Origin: Weeksellaceae bacterium
GTDB lineage: Bacteria > Bacteroidota > Bacteroidia > Flavobacteriales > Weeksellaceae
Reading direction: 5' to 3'
DNA length: 8,009 nt
Assembly: GCA_028698395.1 (NCBI GenBank)
Contig: JAQVDG010000081.1
Span: 1-8,009, forward strand
Within the stretch, counting starts at the first letter, position 1, and each line of letters opens with the position of its first letter. A program made the translations under genes and the position numbers. A model generated the notes under the pieces. The model made no database searches and was not told where the DNA came from. It worked only from the letters and a program-made list of their open reading frames with translations. Shown piece after piece: positions 1-7,597 of the stretch.

Positions 1-608
1 GTGATTAAATTAATATCACCATGTGCTCCGGCACGAACAGCTCCTTTGGGCTCATTTTGAATAGGTGGATAATGAATCGGACGTAAAATGGAATTTCCGT
101 TTATAACTTTATCATCAAAATAAAATTCATCCAATCCTAAATACAGAGCCAAAGCGCGTAGCACATATACGCCGGTTTTTTCCAATTGTTGGTAGGTTTC
201 TTTTCCAACTTTATTAAATTCCGGGATTTCTGTAACTTCAATATTTTCAGGATAATTATATTTATCTTTTTGATTTTCTTCTACATATTGACCAAAATGC
301 CAAAATTCTTTTAAATCTCCTTCGGTACGTCCTTTTGCATGTTCCTTACCAAATGATGTATAACCTCTTTGACCGCCGATTCCCGGAACGATATATTTTT
401 CTTTGGTTTCGGTTGGCAAAGAAAAAAAAGACTTTACATTGGCATAAAGATTTTCAACTAATTCAGATGATAAGAAATGATTTTTTAAAGCAACGAAGCC
501 AATTTCTTCGTAAGCTTTTCCTATTTCATTGACAAATTTTTGTTTTCTTTCTGTATCGGCAGATAAAAAATCAGCTAAATCTACCGATGGAATTCCACTT
601 TTTTTCAT
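1..608 (-). CDS. Isopenicillin N synthase-like 2-oxoglutarate/Fe(II) oxygenase (partial, C-terminus off window)
   Basis: Reverse-strand reading from ATG at 608-606 stays open for 202 codons to the window edge. The protein begins MKKSGIPSVDLADFL, a typical start of the N-terminal domain of non-haem dioxygenases (about residues 5-125). It continues with GQRGYTSFGKEHAKGR and DLKEFWHFG, as in bacterial isopenicillin N synthase-family oxygenases. Near the cut end, AHGDINLI supplies the iron-binding H-x-D (His196, Asp198), the start of the double-stranded beta-helix core. The distal iron-binding His and the 2-oxoglutarate-binding Arg would lie beyond the edge; family members are usually about 310-330 residues, so roughly a third is missing. 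The family uses iron and O2, usually with 2-oxoglutarate, to oxidise small molecules, but the substrate cannot be read here, and beta-lactam synthesis should not be assumed from the family name. No signal peptide is visible, so it is probably cytoplasmic. A terminator separates it from porV, so it is probably transcribed on its own. Confidence 0.9.
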   Translation of the reverse strand, partial: MKKSGIPSVDLADFLSADTERKQKFVNEIGKAYEEIGFVALKNHFLSSELVENLYANVKSFFSLPTETKEKYIVPGIGGQRGYTSFGKEHAKGRTEGDLKEFWHFGQYVEENQKDKYNYPENIEVTEIPEFNKVGKETYQQLEKTGVYVLRALALYLGLDEFYFDDKVINGNSILRPIHYPPIQNEPKGAVRAGAHGDINLI

Positions 609-628
609 TGTTTTCAATTTTTAAAAGT

Positions 629-636
629 GAAATGTA
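629..636 (-). promoter_or_regulatory. Possible -7 element for the oxygenase gene
   Basis: On the minus strand this reads TACATTTC, one base off the Bacteroidota -7 consensus TAnnTTTG. It lies between the porV terminator and the oxygenase ATG at 608, where a separate promoter is needed if the terminator works. No convincing -33 TTG is visible upstream, and the leader would be only about 15 bases. Such AT-rich matches arise easily by chance, so this is tentative. Confidence 0.3.
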
Positions 637-643
637 AGAAAAT

Positions 644-685
644 ATTATAAAAAAAACCGATTTAACAAGAATTAAATCGGTTTTT
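644..685 (-). terminator. Rho-independent terminator of the porU-porV unit
   Basis: AAAAACCGATTTAA (652-665) and TTAAATCGGTTTTT (672-685) form a perfect 14-bp inverted repeat with a 6-base loop. On the minus strand the hairpin is followed by a run of eight T residues that overlaps the stem base (plus-strand A run at 649-656), then more AT-rich sequence. It lies just downstream of the porV stop at 703, so it should end the porU-porV transcript. The T-run on the plus strand is shorter (five), and no plus-strand gene ends here, so the minus orientation is the meaningful one. Confidence 0.85.
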
Positions 686-702
686 GTATAAGATTAAAAG
701 GA

Positions 703-1881
703 TTAATAATCCCAATTATTACTCGTTTCTCCTCCAAATTCCCAAGTAAGAGCAAATCGTAAAGTATTTTCTAAGGCGTTATTAGTTTTAGAAACCGGAA
801 TTAAATAAGAAAAATCCAGTCCAAAAGCATTATATTTCAGTCCGGCTCCTAAGGTAAGATGCTGACGATCTCCTTTGTAAGGGCTTTCATGGAAATATCC
901 GGTTCGTACAAATAGAACATCATTGTAAGAATATTCTAATCCCAATGACCAAGTGAATTCTTTTAATTCTTCCGAAAATCCACCCGGAGCATCACCGAAT
1001 GAACTGAACATTCCTTCTACGACTCCTTTGTTCGGAATGTATTTTGAACCGTTTACTATCTCTCCGTTTTCATCTAATTCATAATGAGGAGTGGGAACTA
1101 ATAATTTACTGGTTTCCAGCGTTACGGCTAAGTTGTTGTAATCATCAAAACGCATTTCATAGCCGGCTCCCAAACGTAAATTGGTAGGTAAATAAGCCGC
1201 ATTATCGTCTGAATTAGAATAATCTAATTTTGGTCCGATATTGCTAATGTTAAATCCGGCTCTTATTCGTCCTTCAAAATCAGCAAAACTGGAATGGAAA
1301 GGAGTTTGGAAAAATCCGGAAACATCTACGGCAAAAGAATTAGCCGGTTGTACACCTCCATCGTCAATATTATTAAATAAATCCGAACGGATGTAGCGTC
1401 CGGTAACCGCCATACTGTATAAGTCGGATAATTTCAAACCATAGCTTATGTCAAAAGCAAATTCATTGGGTTTTGCTAATCCGTTTTGCACAATTTGTGT
1501 TCCGACTAATTCAGTTAATTCAATTTCTCCAATATTAAAATAGTATAAACTTGCCGATAAAGTACTTCTTTCATCATCTCCTAAAAAAGTATAAAAAGTT
1601 GCATTCAATAAAAACACATCATCGGTAATGCTACTCATATAAGGTGTGTAAGAAACTGCCACGCCGGAATGGCTTTTACTGAAATTGTATTTTGCGGGAT
1701 TCCAGTATTGTGAAAAAGCATCTGCTGAAGTTGCAACTCCCATATCTCCTAAGGCTCCTGCTCGTGCATCCGGTGAAACTCGTAAAAATGGTGCTCCTGT
1801 TAGTACCGGGTTATTGACCTGTGCCTCAATTGTAGTAAATGCACAAAGTAAACAACCTATTAAAAATTTCTTCTTAATCAT
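703..1881 (-). CDS. porV: PorV, T9SS outer-membrane barrel (LptO family)
   Basis: This 392-residue protein is an outer-membrane beta-barrel of the PorV/LptO branch of the FadL-like superfamily. MIKKKFLIGCLLCAFTTIEA is a signal peptide, with likely cleavage after EA or EAQ. The mature N-terminus has the family signature: a PFLRVSPDARAGALGDMGV stretch (about residues 31-50) followed by TSADAFSQYWNPAKY. The rest is alternating polar and aromatic strand-like sequence, ending in a Phe-containing last strand and NNWDY. In studied species PorV collects substrates from the SprA/Sov translocon by binding their C-terminal sorting domain, and passes them to PorU in the attachment complex with PorQ and PorZ. 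It lies 18 bases downstream of porU on the same strand with no terminator between, so the two are almost certainly co-transcribed. The full expected length is present and the gene looks intact. The start follows from the signal peptide; an internal start would remove it. Confidence 0.97.
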   Translation of the reverse strand: MIKKKFLIGCLLCAFTTIEAQVNNPVLTGAPFLRVSPDARAGALGDMGVATSADAFSQYWNPAKYNFSKSHSGVAVSYTPYMSSITDDVFLLNATFYTFLGDDERSTLSASLYYFNIGEIELTELVGTQIVQNGLAKPNEFAFDISYGLKLSDLYSMAVTGRYIRSDLFNNIDDGGVQPANSFAVDVSGFFQTPFHSSFADFEGRIRAGFNISNIGPKLDYSNSDDNAAYLPTNLRLGAGYEMRFDDYNNLAVTLETSKLLVPTPHYELDENGEIVNGSKYIPNKGVVEGMFSSFGDAPGGFSEELKEFTWSLGLEYSYNDVLFVRTGYFHESPYKGDRQHLTLGAGLKYNAFGLDFSYLIPVSKTNNALENTLRFALTWEFGGETSNNWDY

Positions 1882-1899
1882 CTAATATTTAATTAATTA

Positions 1900-4800
1900 T
1901 TATTTCAAAATCACTAATTTTTCTACAGCAGTGGCAGATCCTTTGCATTCTTCAGGATTTACTCCTCTTGCAGAAAGTCGGTAAAGGTACACACCTTTTC
2001 CGATTTTATCGCCAAAATCATCTAATCCATCCCAAGGAATTGCAAATCTTCCGGTTCTGAAACCTTCTCTCCAAGGTTCTGCTGAGATGACTTGACGAAT
2101 TGTTTTTACTAATTTTCCTGAAACTGTAAAAACTTGTACCATTACTTCTAATTCAGAATCACAATTGTGTTCAAATTGAAAGTAAGTTTGGTTGGTAAAA
2201 GGATTGGGCCAGTTTAATAATTTGTCGATGTACAAATAATTTGAACCTTCTTCCATTACAACAAAATCTAACGTTTGTTCGGAAGAATTATTGTTTATAT
2301 CCCAAGCTTTAAATCGAATTTGGTGCTCACCTAAGTCTAAATTACTTAAACGATACATTACCTGACCCTTCTGATAGTCTTCAAATTCAGGATTAGTACA
2401 AGGGTTGTTATCACCTCCTTCGTAATATTCATTAAAAATATAAGTTTCTTCTATATTATTATCTAAAACTCCGGTTATATCATGCCCAATTGCAACACCA
2501 CTGGTGTTGATTCCGGTATCGTCAACCAAACAAGCAAGTAAATAAGGGTTTTTGTTGGTAATTCCTCCGTCAACAAAGTTTAGATTATTCATATATAATC
2601 CAATAGTAGGCCCATTGTCATCATTTAATCCATCCGGATTTTGGTCACCAACCTTAACTTTATAGGCAGATGCTCCATCAACGACATTATTATGGACATA
2701 AATAGTAAGTTTTCCTTCACCAACTTCGTAATTAATATCTTTTGGAATGTAAAACTGGAATTTGAATTTTCCATACTCAACGTTTGTTCCACCTTTAAAA
2801 ATAGCATTGACTTGCTCTTTGTATTCCATTACTCCTAAATCCCCGCTTCTTTGATTATTTAGAGTAGATTTATTGATAGGTTTGTCAAATAAAGTGGCAG
2901 TAGCTTTTCCGTTGAAGGAATTATCGCGCATAGTACCATTTTCATCTAAAACCTCTCCTTCGATTTCCACAAAATCTAAAGCTCGGAAAATCCCATCAAA
3001 AGAATCAGCATCTTCCCCATTGATTTTAGTAATCCGTACATTCCTATGGGGACGTGTTACGCTCATCATAGGGTCGCCCATTAAGTTGACATGAATGTGA
3101 TTGGTGCTTCCTCCCGGGTATTCCAATTTAGCATTGGTTAGCGCTTCTCCTAAACTTTGGAATTCATTTCCTTGAGGAGTTAAAACATGCTCTACAATGA
3201 CTTTATTAAATTTTTCTCCATAATCTACATAAACCGGTCGGCTGGTGGTTACCATGGCGGCAGTTCCTCCAAAAGGAGCTTTGTACATATAAACTCCGGC
3301 AGAGGGTAAATAAGGTAAATCCCAAACGGTAAATTCACAAGTAATGGTGAGTACGATAGGTAAACGGGAATACAATCCGGAGAAATTTGAGAAATTATTG
3401 ATTTCTTCGTAAGTGATGACACGGGTTTGGGACCAACTTCGGATTCCTCCGTGTCCAAAATAAACGATTAAAGCACTTCCTAAGTTGAAAGCATTGGATA
3501 TTAGTTGATTAACCTGTGGGTAGCGAGGTCCGGCAGAAGTATTTTGCATAGGAAAGGAATCGAGATAACCTTTTCGTAAAGTAGCATAATCGATAGTGTT
3601 GGAAATGAATTGTGCTGAAGAATTTTCAACAGTTTTATGAAACGGCCCGGCTCCTCCTTTGTCGTCATCAACAACCAATAAAAAACGAGTTCTCCAATCT
3701 CCAAAAGATGTTCCTTGGCCGGGTAGTTTTTCGTGATAAGCTAAAGTTTTGTTGACCATGATTTTAGCTTCGTTCATAGAATGAGCGGGAAATCTTCCTA
3801 CCGCAAGATCCATTTGAGAAGAATTATGTCGATTGTATTCGGTTGGAGCACTTTTGTTGTTATCTTTTAGTATGATGTCGGAATCGTCCAACATAGTGAA
3901 ATAATCATCGGTAACAAATGAGTAATTCAAATCTGAAGAATCAAAACTGATGAATGCCGGAACAAAATTGGAATTATTTTGAGTTTTATCTCGATAATCA
4001 TAAGAAGCACCACCGAATAATAAAGCATATCGAAGCGGACTTCCAGAGTCTCTTAAATGTTTGAAGAAATCCCGGATTCCGGATATATCTTGTGCACCTG
4101 ATGAAAACTCATTGTAAACTTGTTCAGTTGTTACAACAGCTACATTGACTCCTTTGTCTTGAATGTGGAAATTAGCTAAACGAACCGCTTCACTTAGAAA
4201 AATAGGATGGCAAACAATGGCATAATCAATGTTTTTTAAAGCTCTTAAATTCTGATTTTCTATTTTTCCAACGTATTCGATTTCGGTATAAGCAGAGGAT
4301 TCAGTAAAAGCGATGAATTCATTTTTAAAATATGGACTGGTAGATTGGTATTTGTAAATTCCATTATCGGCAATTACGTTTGAGGCAGTTGTGATATCTG
4401 AAATATTCCACACTTTTGGAGCTCCGGAAAGTGAAAATCCATAAAGGTTTCCATCGTTTAAATTTTGTAACTTCCGAAATTGCATTTGTGAGCCGTTGAA
4501 GCTGAGATTAGCTGAATAAACCACTTCCAGATAATCAAGAAAAACGAAAGAACCTGGATTAGAACTGTTGTTAATGGAAATATTAAAGGTAAAAGAATTT
4601 CCACTCATATCAATTAAACTACTACCGGCTTTAACGGAAAAAGAGCCGGGACCAAAAGTTCCACCAAGTAGATTTACTCCGTTGACATTTACGGTATAAG
4701 GAACGCCATTAGCTCCTTTCCCGACTAAACGGTATTTAGCATAAAAATCACCGGCGACTGTATTGTTTCCATGAAGAGTAAATGATTGTGAGTTTGTAAC

Positions 4801-5778
4801 ATGAAGAGCTTCACCAACCCATTGCCGCCCGGATTGATTCATACTAATGGAATCATTTTCATACGATTGATATTCATCATAAGTATTGAAAATTTCAGAT
4901 GGATTTCCTTGTATTTCAGTATCTTGTATACGTTTTCCCTGGCTTCCGCCAAATGTAATAAAATAGTACGCATAATCACTAAACTGATGTTGTCGGTGTG
5001 TTAAATTTGCTAAAGTAGAAGTATTTAATCGGAACCAATCGTGTGGACCTTGGGCATAAAAAATAATATAATCACCATTGTCAAAACTTCCATCTTCTTC
5101 TCCATTAAATTGAATAGCGTTTTCTTGTAAAGCACCATAACGGAAATCGCCTGGATTTTCATTTAGCATTTTCCCACCATTTCCGTAAATTTTAAGTGTT
5201 CTTGGGTCGAAATTAGTCGGAATATTATGTTGTTGAAAAAAAGATTTATCTAATTTGAATATCCCTGATTTTTTTACTCGGATTTTATACCAATTCCCGC
5301 TTCTCAAAACACTTTGAGTAGCAGGGTCATAAGTGCCGGTTTCTTCAATTGCATTTGGAGTAAATTGAGTTTTTACAATCTCAAAAGAACTTACTTTCAG
5401 GATTTGATTGTTTTGCTTGACGAAGGGAGTCATTCCTATCGAAACAAAAAAGCGGTTTCCACCTTGATTAACTTTTGCTAAATAATTTAATTCAGAAGGA
5501 ATTTCTTTATCATTTATATATTGTCTTTCAGAAGCAGGAAGAGGTATATATTGTATATTTACTATATGTATAGAATACATTCCGTCCGTTTCTTCATTAT
5601 AAGTAAAAAAAGGATTGTCATAAATTACATTATAACCTTCATTAGTAAAAAAAGGAAGTGTTTTTTTTGAATCTTCTCCGTAAGAAAGCTCTTTAACTCC
5701 CTGCCAGTCAATCATAACAGTCTGAGAATTAGTATAGATAAAGCACAGGAAACACAAAAACAACAAAGATTTTCTCAT
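1900..5778 (-). CDS. porU: PorU, T9SS sortase-like C25 (gingipain-family) cysteine protease
   Basis: This 1292-residue surface protease removes the C-terminal sorting domain from T9SS substrates and, in species studied, joins the new C-terminus to anionic lipopolysaccharide. MRKSLLFLCFLCFIYTNS is a signal peptide with likely cleavage before or after Gln19. A beta-rich N-terminal region (to about residue 515) includes IRVKKSGIFKL, as in other C25 proteins. The C25 caspase-like fold runs about 515-910. The two expected catalytic residues are present: His776 in VYFGHGG and Cys814 in ITCEF. Immunoglobulin-like modules follow (about 915-1175). The last 110 or so residues (from about 1182) form a type A-like sorting domain: NWPNPF, then VSGKLVKT, then IPWDG, then GVYLYRL and the ending KLVILK. 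PorU thus carries the same kind of domain it processes, as known for Porphyromonas gingivalis PorU, where it is retained. It is the first gene of a unit with porV and is divergent from gldJ. The length fits the family and no frameshift is seen. Confidence 0.97.
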   Translation of the reverse strand: MRKSLLFLCFLCFIYTNSQTVMIDWQGVKELSYGEDSKKTLPFFTNEGYNVIYDNPFFTYNEETDGMYSIHIVNIQYIPLPASERQYINDKEIPSELNYLAKVNQGGNRFFVSIGMTPFVKQNNQILKVSSFEIVKTQFTPNAIEETGTYDPATQSVLRSGNWYKIRVKKSGIFKLDKSFFQQHNIPTNFDPRTLKIYGNGGKMLNENPGDFRYGALQENAIQFNGEEDGSFDNGDYIIFYAQGPHDWFRLNTSTLANLTHRQHQFSDYAYYFITFGGSQGKRIQDTEIQGNPSEIFNTYDEYQSYENDSISMNQSGRQWVGEALHVTNSQSFTLHGNNTVAGDFYAKYRLVGKGANGVPYTVNVNGVNLLGGTFGPGSFSVKAGSSLIDMSGNSFTFNISINNSSNPGSFVFLDYLEVVYSANLSFNGSQMQFRKLQNLNDGNLYGFSLSGAPKVWNISDITTASNVIADNGIYKYQSTSPYFKNEFIAFTESSAYTEIEYVGKIENQNLRALKNIDYAIVCHPIFLSEAVRLANFHIQDKGVNVAVVTTEQVYNEFSSGAQDISGIRDFFKHLRDSGSPLRYALLFGGASYDYRDKTQNNSNFVPAFISFDSSDLNYSFVTDDYFTMLDDSDIILKDNNKSAPTEYNRHNSSQMDLAVGRFPAHSMNEAKIMVNKTLAYHEKLPGQGTSFGDWRTRFLLVVDDDKGGAGPFHKTVENSSAQFISNTIDYATLRKGYLDSFPMQNTSAGPRYPQVNQLISNAFNLGSALIVYFGHGGIRSWSQTRVITYEEINNFSNFSGLYSRLPIVLTITCEFTVWDLPYLPSAGVYMYKAPFGGTAAMVTTSRPVYVDYGEKFNKVIVEHVLTPQGNEFQSLGEALTNAKLEYPGGSTNHIHVNLMGDPMMSVTRPHRNVRITKINGEDADSFDGIFRALDFVEIEGEVLDENGTMRDNSFNGKATATLFDKPINKSTLNNQRSGDLGVMEYKEQVNAIFKGGTNVEYGKFKFQFYIPKDINYEVGEGKLTIYVHNNVVDGASAYKVKVGDQNPDGLNDDNGPTIGLYMNNLNFVDGGITNKNPYLLACLVDDTGINTSGVAIGHDITGVLDNNIEETYIFNEYYEGGDNNPCTNPEFEDYQKGQVMYRLSNLDLGEHQIRFKAWDINNNSSEQTLDFVVMEEGSNYLYIDKLLNWPNPFTNQTYFQFEHNCDSELEVMVQVFTVSGKLVKTIRQVISAEPWREGFRTGRFAIPWDGLDDFGDKIGKGVYLYRLSARGVNPEECKGSATAVEKLVILK

Positions 5779-5859
5779 TTAAGTCTAACGTTTTTTTGAC
5801 AAATATATTCTTTCTTACAATAAAAATTATGGCATTTCGTTAAAGTAAGGCAGACTTAA
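5779..5859. repeat. 8-bp inverted repeat spanning the divergent promoters
   Basis: TTAAGTCT at 5779-5786, immediately before the porU start codon, is the exact reverse complement of AGACTTAA at 5852-5859. The right copy overlaps the first three bases of the gldJ -7 element, and the left copy lies in the short porU leader. The placement would suit a shared regulator, but an 8-bp match within a 149-bp AT-rich region can occur by chance, so function is unproven. Confidence 0.35.
5800..5807 (-). promoter_or_regulatory. Putative -7 element of the porU-porV promoter
   Basis: The minus strand reads TATATTTG, a perfect match to the Bacteroidota -7 consensus TAnnTTTG. It lies 21 bases before the porU ATG, which would give a leader of about 15-20 bases containing a run of seven A residues. 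A good TTG at the usual -33 distance is not evident; the nearest TTG is only 10 bases upstream, which is too close. The position and match favour a real promoter for porU-porV. Confidence 0.55.
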
Positions 5860-5864
5860 CTTTG
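5857..5864 (+). promoter_or_regulatory. Putative -7 element of the gldJ promoter
   Basis: TAACTTTG matches the Bacteroidota -7 consensus TAnnTTTG exactly. The predicted transcription start is near 5869-5872, giving a gldJ leader of roughly 55-60 bases. The -33 region is weak: only a TTTCG around 5835-5839 sits at a suitable distance. A CTTTGC at 5887-5892 resembles the 3' half of the consensus but lacks the TA, so it is the poorer candidate. Confidence 0.55.
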
Positions 5865-5865
5865 A

Positions 5866-5881
5866 GAATTCAAAGGAATTC
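5866..5881 (+). repeat. GAATTC inverted repeat at the predicted gldJ transcript start
   Basis: Two GAATTC palindromes (5866-5871 and 5876-5881) are separated by AAAG. Each is self-complementary, so the pair is at once a direct and an inverted repeat and could fold as a 6-bp stem with a 4-base loop. It begins just after the gldJ -7 element, so it would lie at or beside the 5' end of the gldJ mRNA. The stem is AT-rich and weak; a role in mRNA stability or as a protein site is only a possibility. Confidence 0.4.
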
Positions 5882-5927
5882 ATTTTCTTTGCATTCGATT
5901 TAATGAAAACAAACATATTATAATAAT

Positions 5928-7577
5928 ATGAATAAAGGTAGAATTAGAGCAATTCTTTTATTTGCGGTCAGTATTTTAATTATTGGTTGTACAGGTCGTA
6001 GCAGTGGAACCAAAAAAGGAGGAGGTACTAAAGGTAAGCAAACAAGTGTCTCCGGTTGGAAACCCAATGACCAAAAAGGTTGGTTTTTCAATGGGAAGAA
6101 AAAACCAAAAGTTAAAGGTTGGCCCGGAATGGTTTACATTGAAGGTGGTACTTTTACAATGGGATTAGTAAAAGATGATGTTATGCACGATTGGAATAAT
6201 TCACCAAGACGTATGCAGGTAAAATCGTTTTTTATTGGAGAAACTGAAATTACCAACTACGAGTACCGGGAATATTTGACCTGGCTAAAAGTCGTTTATC
6301 CACCGGATGAACCGGCATTTAAGTATATTTATGAAGGATCGCTTCCAGATACCGAAGTGTTTAGTAATAAATTATCAAAAAATGACTTTGATAACGATAT
6401 TTATTTGTTTTCTCAGGAATTCAGTTATTATCCAGTAGTGGGGATAACTTGGTTACAAGCCAATAATTATTGTGATTGGTTAACTGATAGAGCTAATGAA
6501 AAAGCATTAATGGATAAAGGAATTCTGAGTAAAGATTATTATTCTAACGAAGAATTTAATTACGGTGAGAAACATTTTAACTTAGAAACCTACAAAAACA
6601 GTGAAAGTGGAGTAGAAGAAGCAATTGATACCGTAAGATTAGCCAAACAAACATATATTAAATCAACCAATTCAAGAATTTTGAAAGCAAACCGTGCTAC
6701 TTCTACTAATGATGTTGCACCTTTCCGTTTGCCAACAGAAGCTGAGTGGGAATATGCAGCTTTGGCTTTGCCGGGAGATCGTGAATATAATGCTTATCAA
6801 GGTAAGCCGGTAGTTCAAAATGAATTAAGAGGCAAAAAAGGAAGAGCTCGCGGTCAATATATGGCAAACTTTAAAGTAGGTCGAGGAGACTATTCGGGAC
6901 CGGGTGGTTTCGGCAATGACGGTTCTGCCATTACAAACGATGTAAGAAAATACCAATCCAATGCTTTTGGAGTTTTCGGAATGGATGGAAACGTAGCAGA
7001 GTGGGTTGCAGATATTTATCGCCCAATTATTGATGAAGAAGGAAATGACTTCAATTACTTCAGAGGAAATGTTTTCAAAACAATTATTGACAATGAAAAT
7101 GGTGAAAACCAAAAATACGGTGAAGATGACGTTGAATTTGATACAATAAACAATGGAAAATTAGTTTATAAAGCATTACCAGGACAATACAAAAAACGGA
7201 TTGAGTACGATAACAGTAATTACCGTGATGGTGATGAACAATCTCAGTTAAATCCAAGTTTTGCTGACTCAATTGAAGAAGAATCAGGAGCTTCAACCAA
7301 TAAAATGTACAACGCTCCAAACCGAAAATTCTATGTTGACAAAAATGGAAGTATTGTACTTGAAAAAGAAGATGAAGACAGAACTTCTCAAATTACAGAT
7401 GAAACACGTGTTGTAAAAGGAGGTTCTTGGAGAGACCCTATCTATTGGTTAGATCCGGGACAAAGAAGATTCTTGCATCAAGCAGAAGCTGCAAGCTGGA
7501 TTGGATTCCGTGTAGCTCAGGATTACGAAGGTTCTTTTGAATCAAAACGAACTAAAAAAGGCGGAAACCGTAGATAA
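5928..7577 (+). CDS. gldJ: GldJ, gliding motility and T9SS lipoprotein with a non-catalytic FGE-sulfatase fold
   Basis: This 549-residue lipoprotein is required for gliding and T9SS assembly in studied Flavobacterium, where it stabilises its paralogue GldK. The N-terminus is a lipoprotein signal with lipobox LIIGC (lipidated Cys21), then a Gly/Lys-rich linker to about residue 66. The formylglycine-generating-enzyme-like domain starts at GMVYIEGGTFTMG (67 on) and shows family blocks: FFIGETEITNYEY, GITWLQANNYCDWL (Cys182), RLPTEAEWEYAA (267-278), MDGNVAEW (352-359), GGSW (498-501) and WIGFRVA near the end. Between MDGNVAEW and GGSW lies an insertion of about 130 residues rich in Asp, Glu and Asn. 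Only two cysteines are present (21 and 182), and the segment after GGSW lacks the enzyme's catalytic Cys pair, so a structural role is inferred. The tail KRTKKGGNRR is strongly basic. It is divergent from porU and followed by its own terminator. The length fits GldJ; GldK is the main alternative, but the T9SS porU neighbourhood and the sequence favour GldJ. Confidence 0.95.
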   Translation: MNKGRIRAILLFAVSILIIGCTGRSSGTKKGGGTKGKQTSVSGWKPNDQKGWFFNGKKKPKVKGWPGMVYIEGGTFTMGLVKDDVMHDWNNSPRRMQVKSFFIGETEITNYEYREYLTWLKVVYPPDEPAFKYIYEGSLPDTEVFSNKLSKNDFDNDIYLFSQEFSYYPVVGITWLQANNYCDWLTDRANEKALMDKGILSKDYYSNEEFNYGEKHFNLETYKNSESGVEEAIDTVRLAKQTYIKSTNSRILKANRATSTNDVAPFRLPTEAEWEYAALALPGDREYNAYQGKPVVQNELRGKKGRARGQYMANFKVGRGDYSGPGGFGNDGSAITNDVRKYQSNAFGVFGMDGNVAEWVADIYRPIIDEEGNDFNYFRGNVFKTIIDNENGENQKYGEDDVEFDTINNGKLVYKALPGQYKKRIEYDNSNYRDGDEQSQLNPSFADSIEEESGASTNKMYNAPNRKFYVDKNGSIVLEKEDEDRTSQITDETRVVKGGSWRDPIYWLDPGQRRFLHQAEAASWIGFRVAQDYEGSFESKRTKKGGNRR

Positions 7578-7597
7578 TAAAAAAGTGATTATAAATC

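Noticed and set aside
335..532. 65-codon plus-strand frame
   Set aside because: It lies wholly inside the antisense of the oxygenase gene, is low-complexity and Lys/Phe-rich, and resembles no family.
1..608. Beta-lactam biosynthesis role for the oxygenase
   Set aside because: Family resemblance is to the broad isopenicillin N synthase-like superfamily; no ACV synthetase or other beta-lactam gene is present in the window.
1685..1885. 66-codon plus-strand frame
   Set aside because: Antisense shadow of the conserved PorV N-terminus; no promoter or family support.
2625..5004. Several 60-73 codon frames on both strands within porU
   Set aside because: All overlap the continuous, well-conserved PorU frame and have no independent evidence of coding.
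5983..6168. 61-codon plus-strand frame in the gldJ N-terminal region
   Set aside because: Out-of-frame shadow of the Gly/Lys-rich linker of GldJ.
6825..7320. Minus-strand frames of 95 and 78 codons inside gldJ
   Set aside because: Antisense of the GldJ insertion region; the composition mirrors the GldJ codons and no family is recognised.
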